The position numbers and the translations under genes are program-made. 64,000 bases of DNA from Psychroflexus salis (GTDB lineage: Bacteria; Bacteroidota; Bacteroidia; Flavobacteriales; Flavobacteriaceae): assembly GCF_014640175.1 (NCBI RefSeq), contig NZ_BMGL01000006.1:124001-188000 (forward strand). The letters are read 5' to 3'. The notes under the pieces were generated by a model that was not told where the DNA came from, did not search any database, and saw only the letters and a list, made by a program, of their open reading frames with translations. Positions 8,447 through 16,245 of this stretch are shown in pieces. Every line of letters starts with the position of its first letter. Within the stretch, counting starts at the first letter, position 1.

Positions 8447-9184
8447 ATGAAGAATTTTAAAAAATTAGTATTGATCTTTATTGTTTTGGCTTCTTTTCAA
8501 TTTCAAGCACAAGACAAAAAGGTAGCAGTTGTTTCCTTTTCAACGAATAAAGTAATTGGAGTTTCTGATTTGGAACTTAACGACCTTAAGATTTTGGCAG
8601 ATAAAATATTCGATTTACAAAACGACCCAAATTTCAACCTAAGCCCTGTTTTAGAAAAATATCATACAGCATTTTTCGATAAATATTCCAAAAACTTCCC
8701 ATTCCAGTTATTAGCTGAAGAAAATGTAATAAACAATCAAGCTTATATAGATTTTCAGCCTAAGTTCCCTGACACAGATACTAGCGTTAATGGAATTATT
8801 AATTACGATGGATATAAATACATTTACGAAGGAATTATTGGAAAATATAATGAAGAAGGAATGGCTAAACTATTTAGTAATGAAGCAGATGGAGTGCTTT
8901 TTACAAATATTTATTTTGGTTTAGTAAAAGGTTTCGGTATCGGATCAAATGCCACTGTAAAAATGAGAGCTTTTGTGCGTATAGCACTTTACGATAAAAC
9001 AGGGAAAAAAGTATGGGTAATTAATGAAGCTGAAAATTCAAAGAAAACAACTGTAATGGTAAAGGGTATTCCAGTACTAGATCCTAAAAAAATAACTCCT
9101 ATGTGTGAGAGCGCACTAGATGAATTAATGAAAGACTTAGACAAACGTTTAAAAAAAATAACCAAAAAATCAAAATCACTTTAA
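8447..9184 (+). CDS. Exported protein of unknown function
   Basis: This 245-residue protein has a clear signal peptide (residues 1-22, ending FQAQ). The mature part begins DKKVAVVSF. It has a mixed alpha/beta character, with a central segment GIINYDGYKYIYEGIIGKYN and a strongly basic C-terminus (LDKRLKKITKKSKSL). I recognise no named domain. The repeated glycines around VKGFGIGSNATVKMRAFVRIAL and the KKVWVINE strand could suggest a lipocalin-like or GNA1162/CsgG-type periplasmic fold, but this is a guess. It is monocistronic and ends at a bidirectional terminator. Confidence 0.7.
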   Translation: MKNFKKLVLIFIVLASFQFQAQDKKVAVVSFSTNKVIGVSDLELNDLKILADKIFDLQNDPNFNLSPVLEKYHTAFFDKYSKNFPFQLLAEENVINNQAYIDFQPKFPDTDTSVNGIINYDGYKYIYEGIIGKYNEEGMAKLFSNEADGVLFTNIYFGLVKGFGIGSNATVKMRAFVRIALYDKTGKKVWVINEAENSKKTTVMVKGIPVLDPKKITPMCESALDELMKDLDKRLKKITKKSKSL

Positions 9185-9215
9185 TGTATTTTGAATTCAA
9201 TAATTAAATGCAAAC

Positions 9216-9243
9216 AAAAAAACGCCATCTACGGGCGTTTTTT
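9216..9243. terminator. Bidirectional terminator
   Basis: AAAAAACGCC and its complement GGCGTTTTTT enclose an 8-nt loop between convergent genes ending at 9184 and 9265, with A- and T-runs on both flanks. Confidence 0.85.
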
Positions 9244-9264
9244 TTAGTTTATTTAATTTATTGG

Positions 9265-10593
9265 CTAATCTAAATCAAATCGTATTCCAAATTGAATGTT
9301 GTGGGCATCCACTAGGTTGTCGGTAAACATGGGGTTTAAATTATATTGTGCATAAAAAGAAAAGTCGTTCCAGCCAACATAAGCGCTTAAACCATATAAT
9401 AAATTAGTAGTATTAAAATCGTCTCTAATACGTTCTTTTACGCGCTGACCCGAGTCGTTAGTGTACTTAAGTTTATTGGTGTTTAATAAGTTAATACCTA
9501 AAAAACCACCCAAACCTACTTTAAAATCGTGGTCTGCATAAAATCGATTTCCCTTGCTATTGGTTTTTATGCCATTGCTACCTATTTGCAAATGCAATGG
9601 AAAAATTAAATTATCCATTCTAAACTTGTTTTTTCGTAAATTAAAATCGAATTCTTCAATAGTGGTTTGGTCACCATCTATAGCAAAAACATTGTTCCCT
9701 TCGGGTTTTAAACCATTAAATTGAAAAGAAAATCCATATTTAACACTTAAGGCACCTACATTTTTAAAAATACGAGTTTCACGGGCATAACCAATTTCAA
9801 AAGTTCTGCTGCCACCAAAACGGATTCCAGAATTGCTTAAAGAATTTCCGTCAGAAATGCTGTTATTGAAACCAACCGCTAAAACTAAAGCATCTGAGCT
9901 ACGCGAACCTTTTATTTTCTTCACATTATTTGTTGCTAAGTTTTCAGGTTGCGTTGGAGCATCTGGTGTTGCTGGCAAAGGCGGAGATGGTGGAGTTGGC
10001 GCATTAACAATTTCTTCTTTTCGATCTTCAAATTGCTGTTGGCGGATGGCTTTCAATTCTTCTCGAGCTTTTAATAACTCTTCTCTTTTGGTTATTACTT
10101 CGTTTCGCTTCGCTTTTAAAGTTGCATACTCTTCGTGGTCACTGAGTTGAAAATCTTCAAACACATTGCCTAAAACTTCTAAAACATTAAACAAACTTTC
10201 AAGATCCTGCGTAGGCAAGTCTATTTCTAGTTCTTCAAAATCAATCTCCGAAAAATCTAAAGGATAATTGTTTCGCTTCATGTAAAGCGTGTACGAATCT
10301 ACAATTTTATTTAAATCGTTTATGTTTTTTGCAGCCAGTTCAGAAGCTTCTAACTTTAATACTTTTGCTTCTTCTTTTGTTAATTCGTTAGCTTCAAGTT
10401 GTTCATTTACTTGTTTAATTTTTTGTTTCAAGGCTTCTTTTTCATAATCTTCAATGCGTTGTAATAGCGCTTCGTAATCTGCTTTCTCCGTTTCATTAAA
10501 CTGTATATTTTCTGTTAATTGCGCATAAGCTGTTGCGCATTTCAATGAAAAAAGTATCATAAAAAAGGAGACAATAAGTAATTTGGTTTTCAT
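9265..10593 (-). CDS. Coiled-coil plus outer-membrane beta-barrel protein of sigma-factor operon
   Basis: The start is taken at the ATG giving MKTKLLIVSFFMILF, 8 codons inside the longest frame, because a signal peptide follows directly (ending YAQ). The 442-residue product has three parts. Residues about 25-195 are charged and helical, almost certainly a coiled coil. Residues about 200-220 are a proline-rich linker (TPPSPPLPATPDAP). The C-terminal 200 residues have alternating beta strands of a PorT-like outer-membrane barrel, ending in an aromatic-poor IRFDLD. The gene is third in an apparent operon with an ECF sigma factor and an anti-sigma-like membrane protein, so it may be a sensor or target of that circuit. 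Function unknown. Confidence 0.75.
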   Translation of the reverse strand: MKTKLLIVSFFMILFSLKCATAYAQLTENIQFNETEKADYEALLQRIEDYEKEALKQKIKQVNEQLEANELTKEEAKVLKLEASELAAKNINDLNKIVDSYTLYMKRNNYPLDFSEIDFEELEIDLPTQDLESLFNVLEVLGNVFEDFQLSDHEEYATLKAKRNEVITKREELLKAREELKAIRQQQFEDRKEEIVNAPTPPSPPLPATPDAPTQPENLATNNVKKIKGSRSSDALVLAVGFNNSISDGNSLSNSGIRFGGSRTFEIGYARETRIFKNVGALSVKYGFSFQFNGLKPEGNNVFAIDGDQTTIEEFDFNLRKNKFRMDNLIFPLHLQIGSNGIKTNSKGNRFYADHDFKVGLGGFLGINLLNTNKLKYTNDSGQRVKERIRDDFNTTNLLYGLSAYVGWNDFSFYAQYNLNPMFTDNLVDAHNIQFGIRFDLD

Positions 10594-10671
10594 CTTGTTA
10601 GTTTTAAAATTAGACATCGTTTAGTTTGTAGATGCTTGCATCTATTATTTAGGTGAAATAATTATTGAAAT

Positions 10672-11406
10672 TTATTTTAAGCTTGCTAAGGCAGATTCTA
10701 AATTTTGTACATTATTTTTCACAAATTGCCACACTTTGTTTTGAAGCTTTTGTTCTGAAATATCATGCTCTACATCTGCCAATAAATCGCTGGCTTTAGC
10801 AAATTGATACAGCTCGTTATAAGTTGTATTTTTAATAAGTAATTGGGCTTCTGCTAGTAAAACTTCTGCTTCTTCTGCAGGCCTAAGTTTTTTGTTTGTA
10901 TTGGAAGTGGAATCTAACTCTGCTTCTACTTCTGCTAATAGTTGATGCGCCTTATCTTGAATGAAAGCATCTTCATTTTTGTTTATTAAGCCAATTTTTT
11001 CAGCTGAAGCTATGGGCTTTTGTATTGCAAAATTTGTTTTATGAACTGATTTTTCTACTGCAAGGATGTTATTTTTTTGTTTAGATTCTTCATTTTTCAA
11101 TGAAACTTGACTTTCAATAATTACGGGTTGAATAGTAAATTCACTTGGATAAATCACATCTTGTTTATCTAGTTTATTTTCTTCAACTAAGTTCGACTCC
11201 ACCTCAGATGGTGTTGAAAAATCTGGAAAACTAATAAAAACAACAAATCCTATTAAACTCGCGGCAACTAAACTAATAATGAACTTCTTTTTAAGTTGAA
11301 ATTGACTCTTTTTTTCTAAACCAGCTTCAACTGCTAACCAAGCTTCGTCAGAAGGTTGTATGCTGCTATTTCGCAGTTGACTTTTCCAATTATCTTGCTT
11401 TTTCAT
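10672..11406 (-). CDS. Anti-sigma-factor-like single-pass membrane protein
   Basis: This 244-residue protein has a short N-terminal cytoplasmic part (residues 1-42), one transmembrane helix (about 43-62, IISLVAASLIGFVVFISF) and a long periplasmic part that is Glu/Lys-rich and probably helical. The order sigma factor, then this gene, with a 17-nt overlap, is the usual arrangement for a sigma/anti-sigma pair. The cytoplasmic segment (WLAVEAGLEKK) resembles the short N-terminus of Bacteroidota anti-sigma-like proteins. No zinc-binding HxxxCxxC motif is present. The role is inferred from context. Confidence 0.68.
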   Translation of the reverse strand: MKKQDNWKSQLRNSSIQPSDEAWLAVEAGLEKKSQFQLKKKFIISLVAASLIGFVVFISFPDFSTPSEVESNLVEENKLDKQDVIYPSEFTIQPVIIESQVSLKNEESKQKNNILAVEKSVHKTNFAIQKPIASAEKIGLINKNEDAFIQDKAHQLLAEVEAELDSTSNTNKKLRPAEEAEVLLAEAQLLIKNTTYNELYQFAKASDLLADVEHDISEQKLQNKVWQFVKNNVQNLESALASLK

Positions 11407-11959
11407 TTTGTTTTAATTTTGTAGTTACTGCATTTGCCACCCATTTTCTAGCTTTAAACAATTGCGATTTAGAAGTGTTTTCAGAAATAGATAAAAGCTG
11501 AGCAATCTCTTTATGTTTGTAGCTTTCAATTTCGTATAGCACAAAAATGAGTTTATAACCCGAAGGTAATTCGTCTATAATTTCTTGTGCTTTTTCAATT
11601 TTGTCTAAATTCATTTCAACTTCTGGCTGATTTAAAGCTTCGTGCAATCTAAAATCGTCTATCGGGAATTCTACTTTTTTCTGGCTGCGTAAAAAATCAA
11701 TGCTTTCCCTTAGCATTATTTTTCGTAGCCAACCTTCAAAACTTCCTTCAAATTTGAATTTATTTAATTGTGCAAATGCTTTTAAAAAGCCTTTAGACAT
11801 TACATCTTCTGCAAAATGCAAATCTTTAACGTACATGCGGCATAGTCCTAACATTTTTGGTGAAAAGCATTTATATAATTGAAATTGTGCTCGCCTATCG
11901 TTTTTTAAGCAAGCTTCAATTAAGCTTTTCTGTTGCTGATGTAAGTCTATTATTTTCAT
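11390..11959 (-). CDS. RNA polymerase ECF-type sigma-70 factor
   Basis: This 189-residue protein has the two conserved parts of group 4 sigma factors. Region 2 (about residues 25-95) carries MYVKDLHFAEDVMSKGFLKAF and FEGWLRKIMLRESIDFLR. Region 4 (about 125-180) carries the helix-turn-helix HKEIAQLLSISENTSKSQLFKARKWV. It would direct RNA polymerase to a small set of promoters, probably including its own. The 3' end overlaps the anti-sigma-like gene by 17 nt. Its own upstream region lacks a TAnnTTTG box, which agrees with self-directed transcription. The signal is unknown; a barrel protein encoded in the same operon suggests the envelope. Confidence 0.9.
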   Translation of the reverse strand: MKIIDLHQQQKSLIEACLKNDRRAQFQLYKCFSPKMLGLCRMYVKDLHFAEDVMSKGFLKAFAQLNKFKFEGSFEGWLRKIMLRESIDFLRSQKKVEFPIDDFRLHEALNQPEVEMNLDKIEKAQEIIDELPSGYKLIFVLYEIESYKHKEIAQLLSISENTSKSQLFKARKWVANAVTTKLKQNEKAR

Positions 11960-12033
11960 TTTTTCTGATAGGCTTCTATTACATAGACGGAAAAGTTTTT
12001 AAAATGGTTGCCTGGATTGTATGTTTTTCATAA

Positions 12034-12063
12034 AAAAACCTGACCAAAGATCGTCAGGTTTTT
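12034..12063 (-). terminator. Terminator of the alpha/beta hydrolase gene
   Basis: AAAAACCTGAC pairs perfectly with GTCAGGTTTTT around an 8-nt loop, 25 nt past the reverse-strand stop at 12088. Confidence 0.85.
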
Positions 12064-12087
12064 GTATAATTAATTGATTTACAATAT

Positions 12088-12924
12088 TTAATTCTGAATA
12101 AAGTCGATTAAAATTTTATTCAATTCTTTATAATGCGTAAAGGTTAAGCCGTGTGGAGCATCCTTAATAATTTCAAATTTTGCATCTTTAATAATTCCAG
12201 CAGCTTTTTTTCCAGATACATCAATAGGTACAATTTCATCATCATCGCCATGCACTACTAAGGTAGGAATGTCAAATTTCTCACAATCTGCTCTAAAATC
12301 AGTTTTCCCAAAAGCATCAACACAATCTAAAGTAGCTTTTTTTGAAGCCGAACAAGCCACATACCAATTGTAGTTTACTTGGGCTTGACTTACCCTTTCT
12401 TCATTTTTAGTTAAATTGACAAAGTTTTTACCAAATTCTTCAAAAAATCCTGCTCGGTCTTTAGAAATACCTTCTTTCATACCATCAAAAACAGAAGCAT
12501 CAAACGCATCTGGATTATCTTCAGTCTTCATCATAAATGGAACTACAGAAGAAATTAAAATGGCTTTTGAAAGGCGTTTAGTACCATATTTTCCAATATA
12601 GCGAGCAACTTCTCCACCACCCATAGAGAAACCAGCAAGAATAATATTATTCAATTCTAAGCCTTCAATTAAATCGTTTAAATCTATTGCTAAATCGTTA
12701 TAAGTATAACCATTCCATGGCTTAGAACTCTCACCAAAACCACGTCTATCGTAAGTAATAGCGCGAAAACCAGCATCTACAAGATGAGCAATTTGTTGTT
12801 CCCACATGGCAAAATTAAGCGGCCAACCATGAATTAAAATAATGGGTTGTCCATTGCCATAATCATTATAAGCCAATTGAACTGATGAGCCTTTTTCAAT
12901 GCTTGTCGTTTTTAAATAATTCAT
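12088..12924 (-). CDS. Alpha/beta-fold hydrolase (haloperoxidase/esterase-like)
   Basis: This 278-residue cytoplasmic protein has the alpha/beta hydrolase core. HGWPLN forms the oxyanion part and the nucleophile Ser100 sits in GFSMGGG. An acidic residue lies in HGDDDEIVP, and the catalytic His is in DAPHGLTFTH near the C-terminus. The closest pattern is the cofactor-free chloroperoxidase/arylesterase group (similar to non-haem bromoperoxidases), where YDRRGFGESSKPW and MKTEDNPDAFD-like segments are typical. The natural substrate cannot be stated. It is followed by its own terminator; the upstream thioesterase gene is on the same strand after a 59-nt gap. Confidence 0.88.
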   Translation of the reverse strand: MNYLKTTSIEKGSSVQLAYNDYGNGQPIILIHGWPLNFAMWEQQIAHLVDAGFRAITYDRRGFGESSKPWNGYTYNDLAIDLNDLIEGLELNNIILAGFSMGGGEVARYIGKYGTKRLSKAILISSVVPFMMKTEDNPDAFDASVFDGMKEGISKDRAGFFEEFGKNFVNLTKNEERVSQAQVNYNWYVACSASKKATLDCVDAFGKTDFRADCEKFDIPTLVVHGDDDEIVPIDVSGKKAAGIIKDAKFEIIKDAPHGLTFTHYKELNKILIDFIQN

Positions 12925-12983
12925 ATAAAAGCTAATTTTTAATTCTGTTTAAAAATAAAAAATAATCGTGGCATAGGATATAA

Positions 12984-13388
12984 TTAATACCCAAATTTTG
13001 AAAGTAAAAAAGAAGGACAACGCATAGGCTTTCTTGTTTTACTATCAACAAAAACCAAGGTTGTTGTTGCTTCTACTAATAACTGTTTAGTTTCTAAATT
13101 GTAAATTTTATAGGTAAAAATAATTCGCACATTCGGTTTTTCTTTCAACAGTGTTTCAACTTTTAGTGTATCGCCAAATTTAGCAGATGCCAAATAAGAG
13201 ATTTGTAAGTTATAAACTGGAAGCATAACACCTTGTTCTTCCATTTTTTGGTAGTGTAAACCAAACTGATTGAGCCAATCTAACCTACCAAGTTCTAAAT
13301 ATTGAGGATAAATGCCATGATGAACCACTCCCATTTGGTCGGTTTCTGCATAGCGGACTTCTATTTTAGTTTTAGTTAATTTCGTCAT
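12984..13388 (-). CDS. Acyl-CoA thioesterase, hotdog fold (YbgC/FadM-like)
   Basis: The start is placed at MTKLTKTKIEVRYAETD, 16 codons inside the longest frame, because 4HBT thioesterases begin directly with this strand; the upstream residues look non-native. The 134-residue product has the hotdog signature RYAETDQMGVVHHGIYPQYLELGR, where the Asp and the following residues form the active site. Such enzymes hydrolyse acyl-CoA thioesters. The exact chain length is unknown. It lies divergent from dnaA with a 164-nt shared upstream region. Confidence 0.88.
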   Translation of the reverse strand: MTKLTKTKIEVRYAETDQMGVVHHGIYPQYLELGRLDWLNQFGLHYQKMEEQGVMLPVYNLQISYLASAKFGDTLKVETLLKEKPNVRIIFTYKIYNLETKQLLVEATTTLVFVDSKTRKPMRCPSFLLSKFGY

Positions 13389-13552
13389 TTTTAAAATGTT
13401 AAATTGATGTAAACAATTTTTTTGTAGTATGCACAAAAAAAACTAGAAATTCAATAGCAAATAAATTTTTTATTACACAATTTGTTCACATATTTGTCAT
13501 CGCAAAAAAAGCAACTTGCTTTCTGTAATTAATTATAATAGTACTTAAATTT

Positions 13553-14983
13553 ATGTCTAAAACTGCGGAAACGGTATGGAACAATTGTCTCAAATTCATT
13601 GAAGACAACATTTCTCCGCAAGCCTATAAAACTTGGTTCGAGCCAGTAATAGCCGTAAAATTACAAGAAAATTCTTTAAGTATTCAAGTGCCTTCTAAAT
13701 TCTTTTACGAATGGTTAGAAGAGCATTATTTTAATTTATTAAAAGTTGCTTTAACCAAAGAAATTGGTAAGGGCGCTAAATTATTGTACATCATAAAGAT
13801 GGAAAATAAAGCGGGTAGCTCACAATCTTTTACAGAAAAAATACCAAGTTCACATCGCGGCAGAGTTTCCTCACAAGATGTTAACGTAAAGTTATCTTCT
13901 AAGAATCCGGAATTAAAAAATCCTTTTGTAATCCCTGGAATTAAAAACTTAAAAATCGATTCGCAGCTTAATGCTAATTACAACTTCGATAATTTCTTAG
14001 AAGGTGAATCGAATAGATTAGCGCGTTCGGCTGGAAAAGCTATTGCTAATAAACCAGGTGGTACATCCTTTAACCCATTACTCGTTTTTGGTGGAAGTGG
14101 TTTAGGAAAAACACACTTAGCCCACGCTATAGGAGTCGATATTAAAGAAAAATATCCCGATAAAACAGTATTGTATATTTCAGCAGAAAAGTTCACCCAA
14201 CAATATATTGATTCGGCTATAAAGCGAAAAAATTTAAACGACTTTATTCATTTTTATCAGCTAATTGATGTGTTAATTGTAGATGATATTCAACTTTTGT
14301 CAGGAAAAATGAAAACACAAGAAGCATTTTTTCATATTTTCAATCATTTACACCAAAATGGTAAGCAAGTTATTTTAACTAGCGACAAGGCACCAGTTGA
14401 TATGCAAGAAATTGAACAACGCTTGTTATCTCGTTTTAAATGGGGGCTTTCTGCTGAATTGCAAGTTCCTGATTATTATACACGTAGAAAAATAATTGAA
14501 AGCAAGCTCTACAGAGATGGTGTAGAAATGCCCGAAGAAATTATCGATTTTGTGGCACGAAGCATAAAAACAAATATACGTGAATTAGAGGGTGCAATTA
14601 TTTCATTAATCGCTCATTCTTCTTTTAGTAAAACTGAAGTTGACCTTAACCTAGCTCAACGTATAGTTTCCAATTTTGTGCGCAAAACCAAAAAAGATGT
14701 TTCTATAGATCAAATTCAGAAAGTAGTGAGCAGTTATTTTAATATGGATATTGAAACTCTTCAATCTAAAACTCGCAAGCGCCATATTGTACAAGCTCGA
14801 CAAATCGCCATGTATTTTGCTAAAAAAATGACTAAATCTTCTTTAGCCAGCATAGGTAAACAAATTGGTAGTAGAGATCATGCTACAGTCTTACATGCTT
14901 GCAAAACCGTAGACAATTTACAAAGTACAGACAAAGAATTCAAAAAATACGTAGAAGATTTGAGTTCTAAGTTGAAATACTAA
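13553..14983 (+). CDS. dnaA: Chromosomal replication initiator protein DnaA
   Basis: This 476-residue protein binds DnaA boxes at oriC, opens the duplex and loads the helicase. Domain I covers about residues 1-80 (TVWNNCLKFI, SPQAYKTWFEPV). A variable linker follows (about 85-140). The AAA+ domain begins near 145, with Walker A GGSGLGKT at 180-187 and Walker B VDD at 243-245. The C-terminal DNA-binding domain IV carries the signature GSRDHATVLHACKTV. Length is normal. No dnaN or rpmH follows, as is usual in Bacteroidota. The upstream 164 nt do not hold a convincing cluster of DnaA boxes. Confidence 0.98.
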   Translation: MSKTAETVWNNCLKFIEDNISPQAYKTWFEPVIAVKLQENSLSIQVPSKFFYEWLEEHYFNLLKVALTKEIGKGAKLLYIIKMENKAGSSQSFTEKIPSSHRGRVSSQDVNVKLSSKNPELKNPFVIPGIKNLKIDSQLNANYNFDNFLEGESNRLARSAGKAIANKPGGTSFNPLLVFGGSGLGKTHLAHAIGVDIKEKYPDKTVLYISAEKFTQQYIDSAIKRKNLNDFIHFYQLIDVLIVDDIQLLSGKMKTQEAFFHIFNHLHQNGKQVILTSDKAPVDMQEIEQRLLSRFKWGLSAELQVPDYYTRRKIIESKLYRDGVEMPEEIIDFVARSIKTNIRELEGAIISLIAHSSFSKTEVDLNLAQRIVSNFVRKTKKDVSIDQIQKVVSSYFNMDIETLQSKTRKRHIVQARQIAMYFAKKMTKSSLASIGKQIGSRDHATVLHACKTVDNLQSTDKEFKKYVEDLSSKLKY

Positions 14984-14988
14984 ATTCA

Positions 14989-15462
14989 ATGAATCAGACA
15001 AAAGTATTGATGGTTTGCTTAGGAAATATTTGCCGCTCACCTTTAGCGGAAGGAATTTTAAAAAGTAAATTGAATACAGATAATTTCGAAGTAGATTCAG
15101 CTGGAACTTCTGCTACTCATGCAGGTGAATTACCCGACTCACGCTCTATAAAAGTTGCACAACAAAATCAAATAGATATTAGTAATCAGCGTTCAAGACC
15201 TTTTAATAAAAATGATTTTGATGAATTTGATTTAATTTATGTTATGGATCAACAAAATTACAGCAATGTAGTTTCGCTTGCTAAAACCGAAGAACATCGA
15301 AAAAAAGTAAGCTTAATTTTGAATACAATCCACCCTAAAACAGATGCAGAAGTACCTGATCCTTATTATGGTGGCCAAAATGGATTTAAAAATGTTTTTT
15401 CTATGTTAAACGAAGCTTGCAAAGAAATAGCTAACCAACTTCAAAACAATGGCGACGCATAA
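14989..15462 (+). CDS. Low-molecular-weight protein-tyrosine phosphatase
   Basis: This 157-residue protein has the phosphatase loop CX5R at Cys10-LGNIC-Arg16, followed by SPLAEGIL, and the general-acid Asp in a PDPYYGG motif near the C-terminus. These features identify it as an active LMW tyrosine phosphatase, in contrast to the arsenate reductase paralogue at 35.1 kb, which carries extra redox cysteines. It starts 5 nt after the dnaA stop and its 3' end overlaps the next gene by 14 nt, so dnaA, this gene and the methylase are probably cotranscribed. Targets are unknown. Confidence 0.92.
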   Translation: MNQTKVLMVCLGNICRSPLAEGILKSKLNTDNFEVDSAGTSATHAGELPDSRSIKVAQQNQIDISNQRSRPFNKNDFDEFDLIYVMDQQNYSNVVSLAKTEEHRKKVSLILNTIHPKTDAEVPDPYYGGQNGFKNVFSMLNEACKEIANQLQNNGDA

Positions 15463-16177
15463 TCAAGAATTTCAAAAAGGTAGATTATTTTTAATTCCAT
15501 CGCTTTTAGGTGAGCAACCACCATTAGAAGTTTTACCCCTATCTATTCGAAAAAAAATAAATGACATTAACATTTTTATAGCTGAAAATGAAAAAGTTAC
15601 CAGAGCCTTTATCAAAAAAATTGTGCCTGGTAAGTCTCAATCAGATTTGCATTTTTTTTCGCTGAATAAATTTACTCAACCCTTAGAAATTCCGAGTTTT
15701 TTAGAGCCTTGTAAAGAAGGAAAAGACATTGGTTTGGTTTCCGATGCTGGTTGCCCTGGTGTGGCAGACCCCGGTTCTCAAATTGTTAAATTGGCTCATG
15801 AAAACTTAATAAAAGTTATTCCTTTAGTTGGGCCATCTTCTATACTATTAGCCCTGATGGCAAGTGGAATGAATGGACAAAATTTTGCGTTTAATGGCTA
15901 TTTACCAATCGACAAATCCGAATGTAAAAGCAAAATTAAACAACTCGAAAAACGCTCTATAAAGGAACAACAAGCTCAAATTTTTATTGAAACTCCATAC
16001 AGAAATGAACAGCTTTTAGAGCTTCTATTAAAAACATTATATCCAGAAACCAATTTATGCATTGCTTGCGAACTTACTCTTGCTAGCGAATACATTCAAA
16101 CCAAAAAAAGTGCAGATTGGAAAAAAACTAAGTTAGACCTTCACAAAAAACCTTGTATCTTTATTATACAACAATAA
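15449..16177 (+). CDS. RsmI-like SAM-dependent methyltransferase (tetrapyrrole methylase fold)
   Basis: This 242-residue protein belongs to the TP-methylase family (PF00590). Visible motifs are LIPSLLGE at the N-terminus, LVSDAGCPGVADPGSQIV and the SAM-contact region VGPSSILLALMASGMNGQNFAFNGYLP. These match RsmI, which 2'-O-methylates C1402 of 16S rRNA. It is shorter than typical RsmI (about 285 residues) and lacks the C-terminal extension; such short homologues are common in flavobacteria alongside a true rsmI. Whether it modifies rRNA is therefore uncertain. It overlaps the phosphatase gene by 14 nt. Confidence 0.85.
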   Translation: MATHNQEFQKGRLFLIPSLLGEQPPLEVLPLSIRKKINDINIFIAENEKVTRAFIKKIVPGKSQSDLHFFSLNKFTQPLEIPSFLEPCKEGKDIGLVSDAGCPGVADPGSQIVKLAHENLIKVIPLVGPSSILLALMASGMNGQNFAFNGYLPIDKSECKSKIKQLEKRSIKEQQAQIFIETPYRNEQLLELLLKTLYPETNLCIACELTLASEYIQTKKSADWKKTKLDLHKKPCIFIIQQ

Positions 16178-16226
16178 TTTAGCATTAAATTAGTTTTTAA
16201 ACTTATCGCATTGTAATAGACTAATT

Positions 16227-16245
16227 TATATTTGCGCAAAAATTG
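16227..16245 (+). promoter_or_regulatory. -7 box next to TTG start of a TonB receptor gene
   Basis: TATATTTG at 16227-16234 matches TAnnTTTG. The TTG start codon begins at 16243, only 8 nt further, so transcription probably begins at or just before the start codon. A TTG at 16211-16213 is the nearest -33 candidate, at a short 13-nt spacing. Confidence 0.55.

Noticed and set aside
12416-12601. Short forward open frame inside the hydrolase gene
   Set aside because: It lies entirely antisense to a clear alpha/beta hydrolase and has no plausible start context or domain.
13437-13552. Possible oriC upstream of dnaA
   Set aside because: Only weak DnaA-box-like words (e.g. TTGTTCACA) occur, with no cluster or AT-rich unwinding element that stands out in this AT-rich genome.
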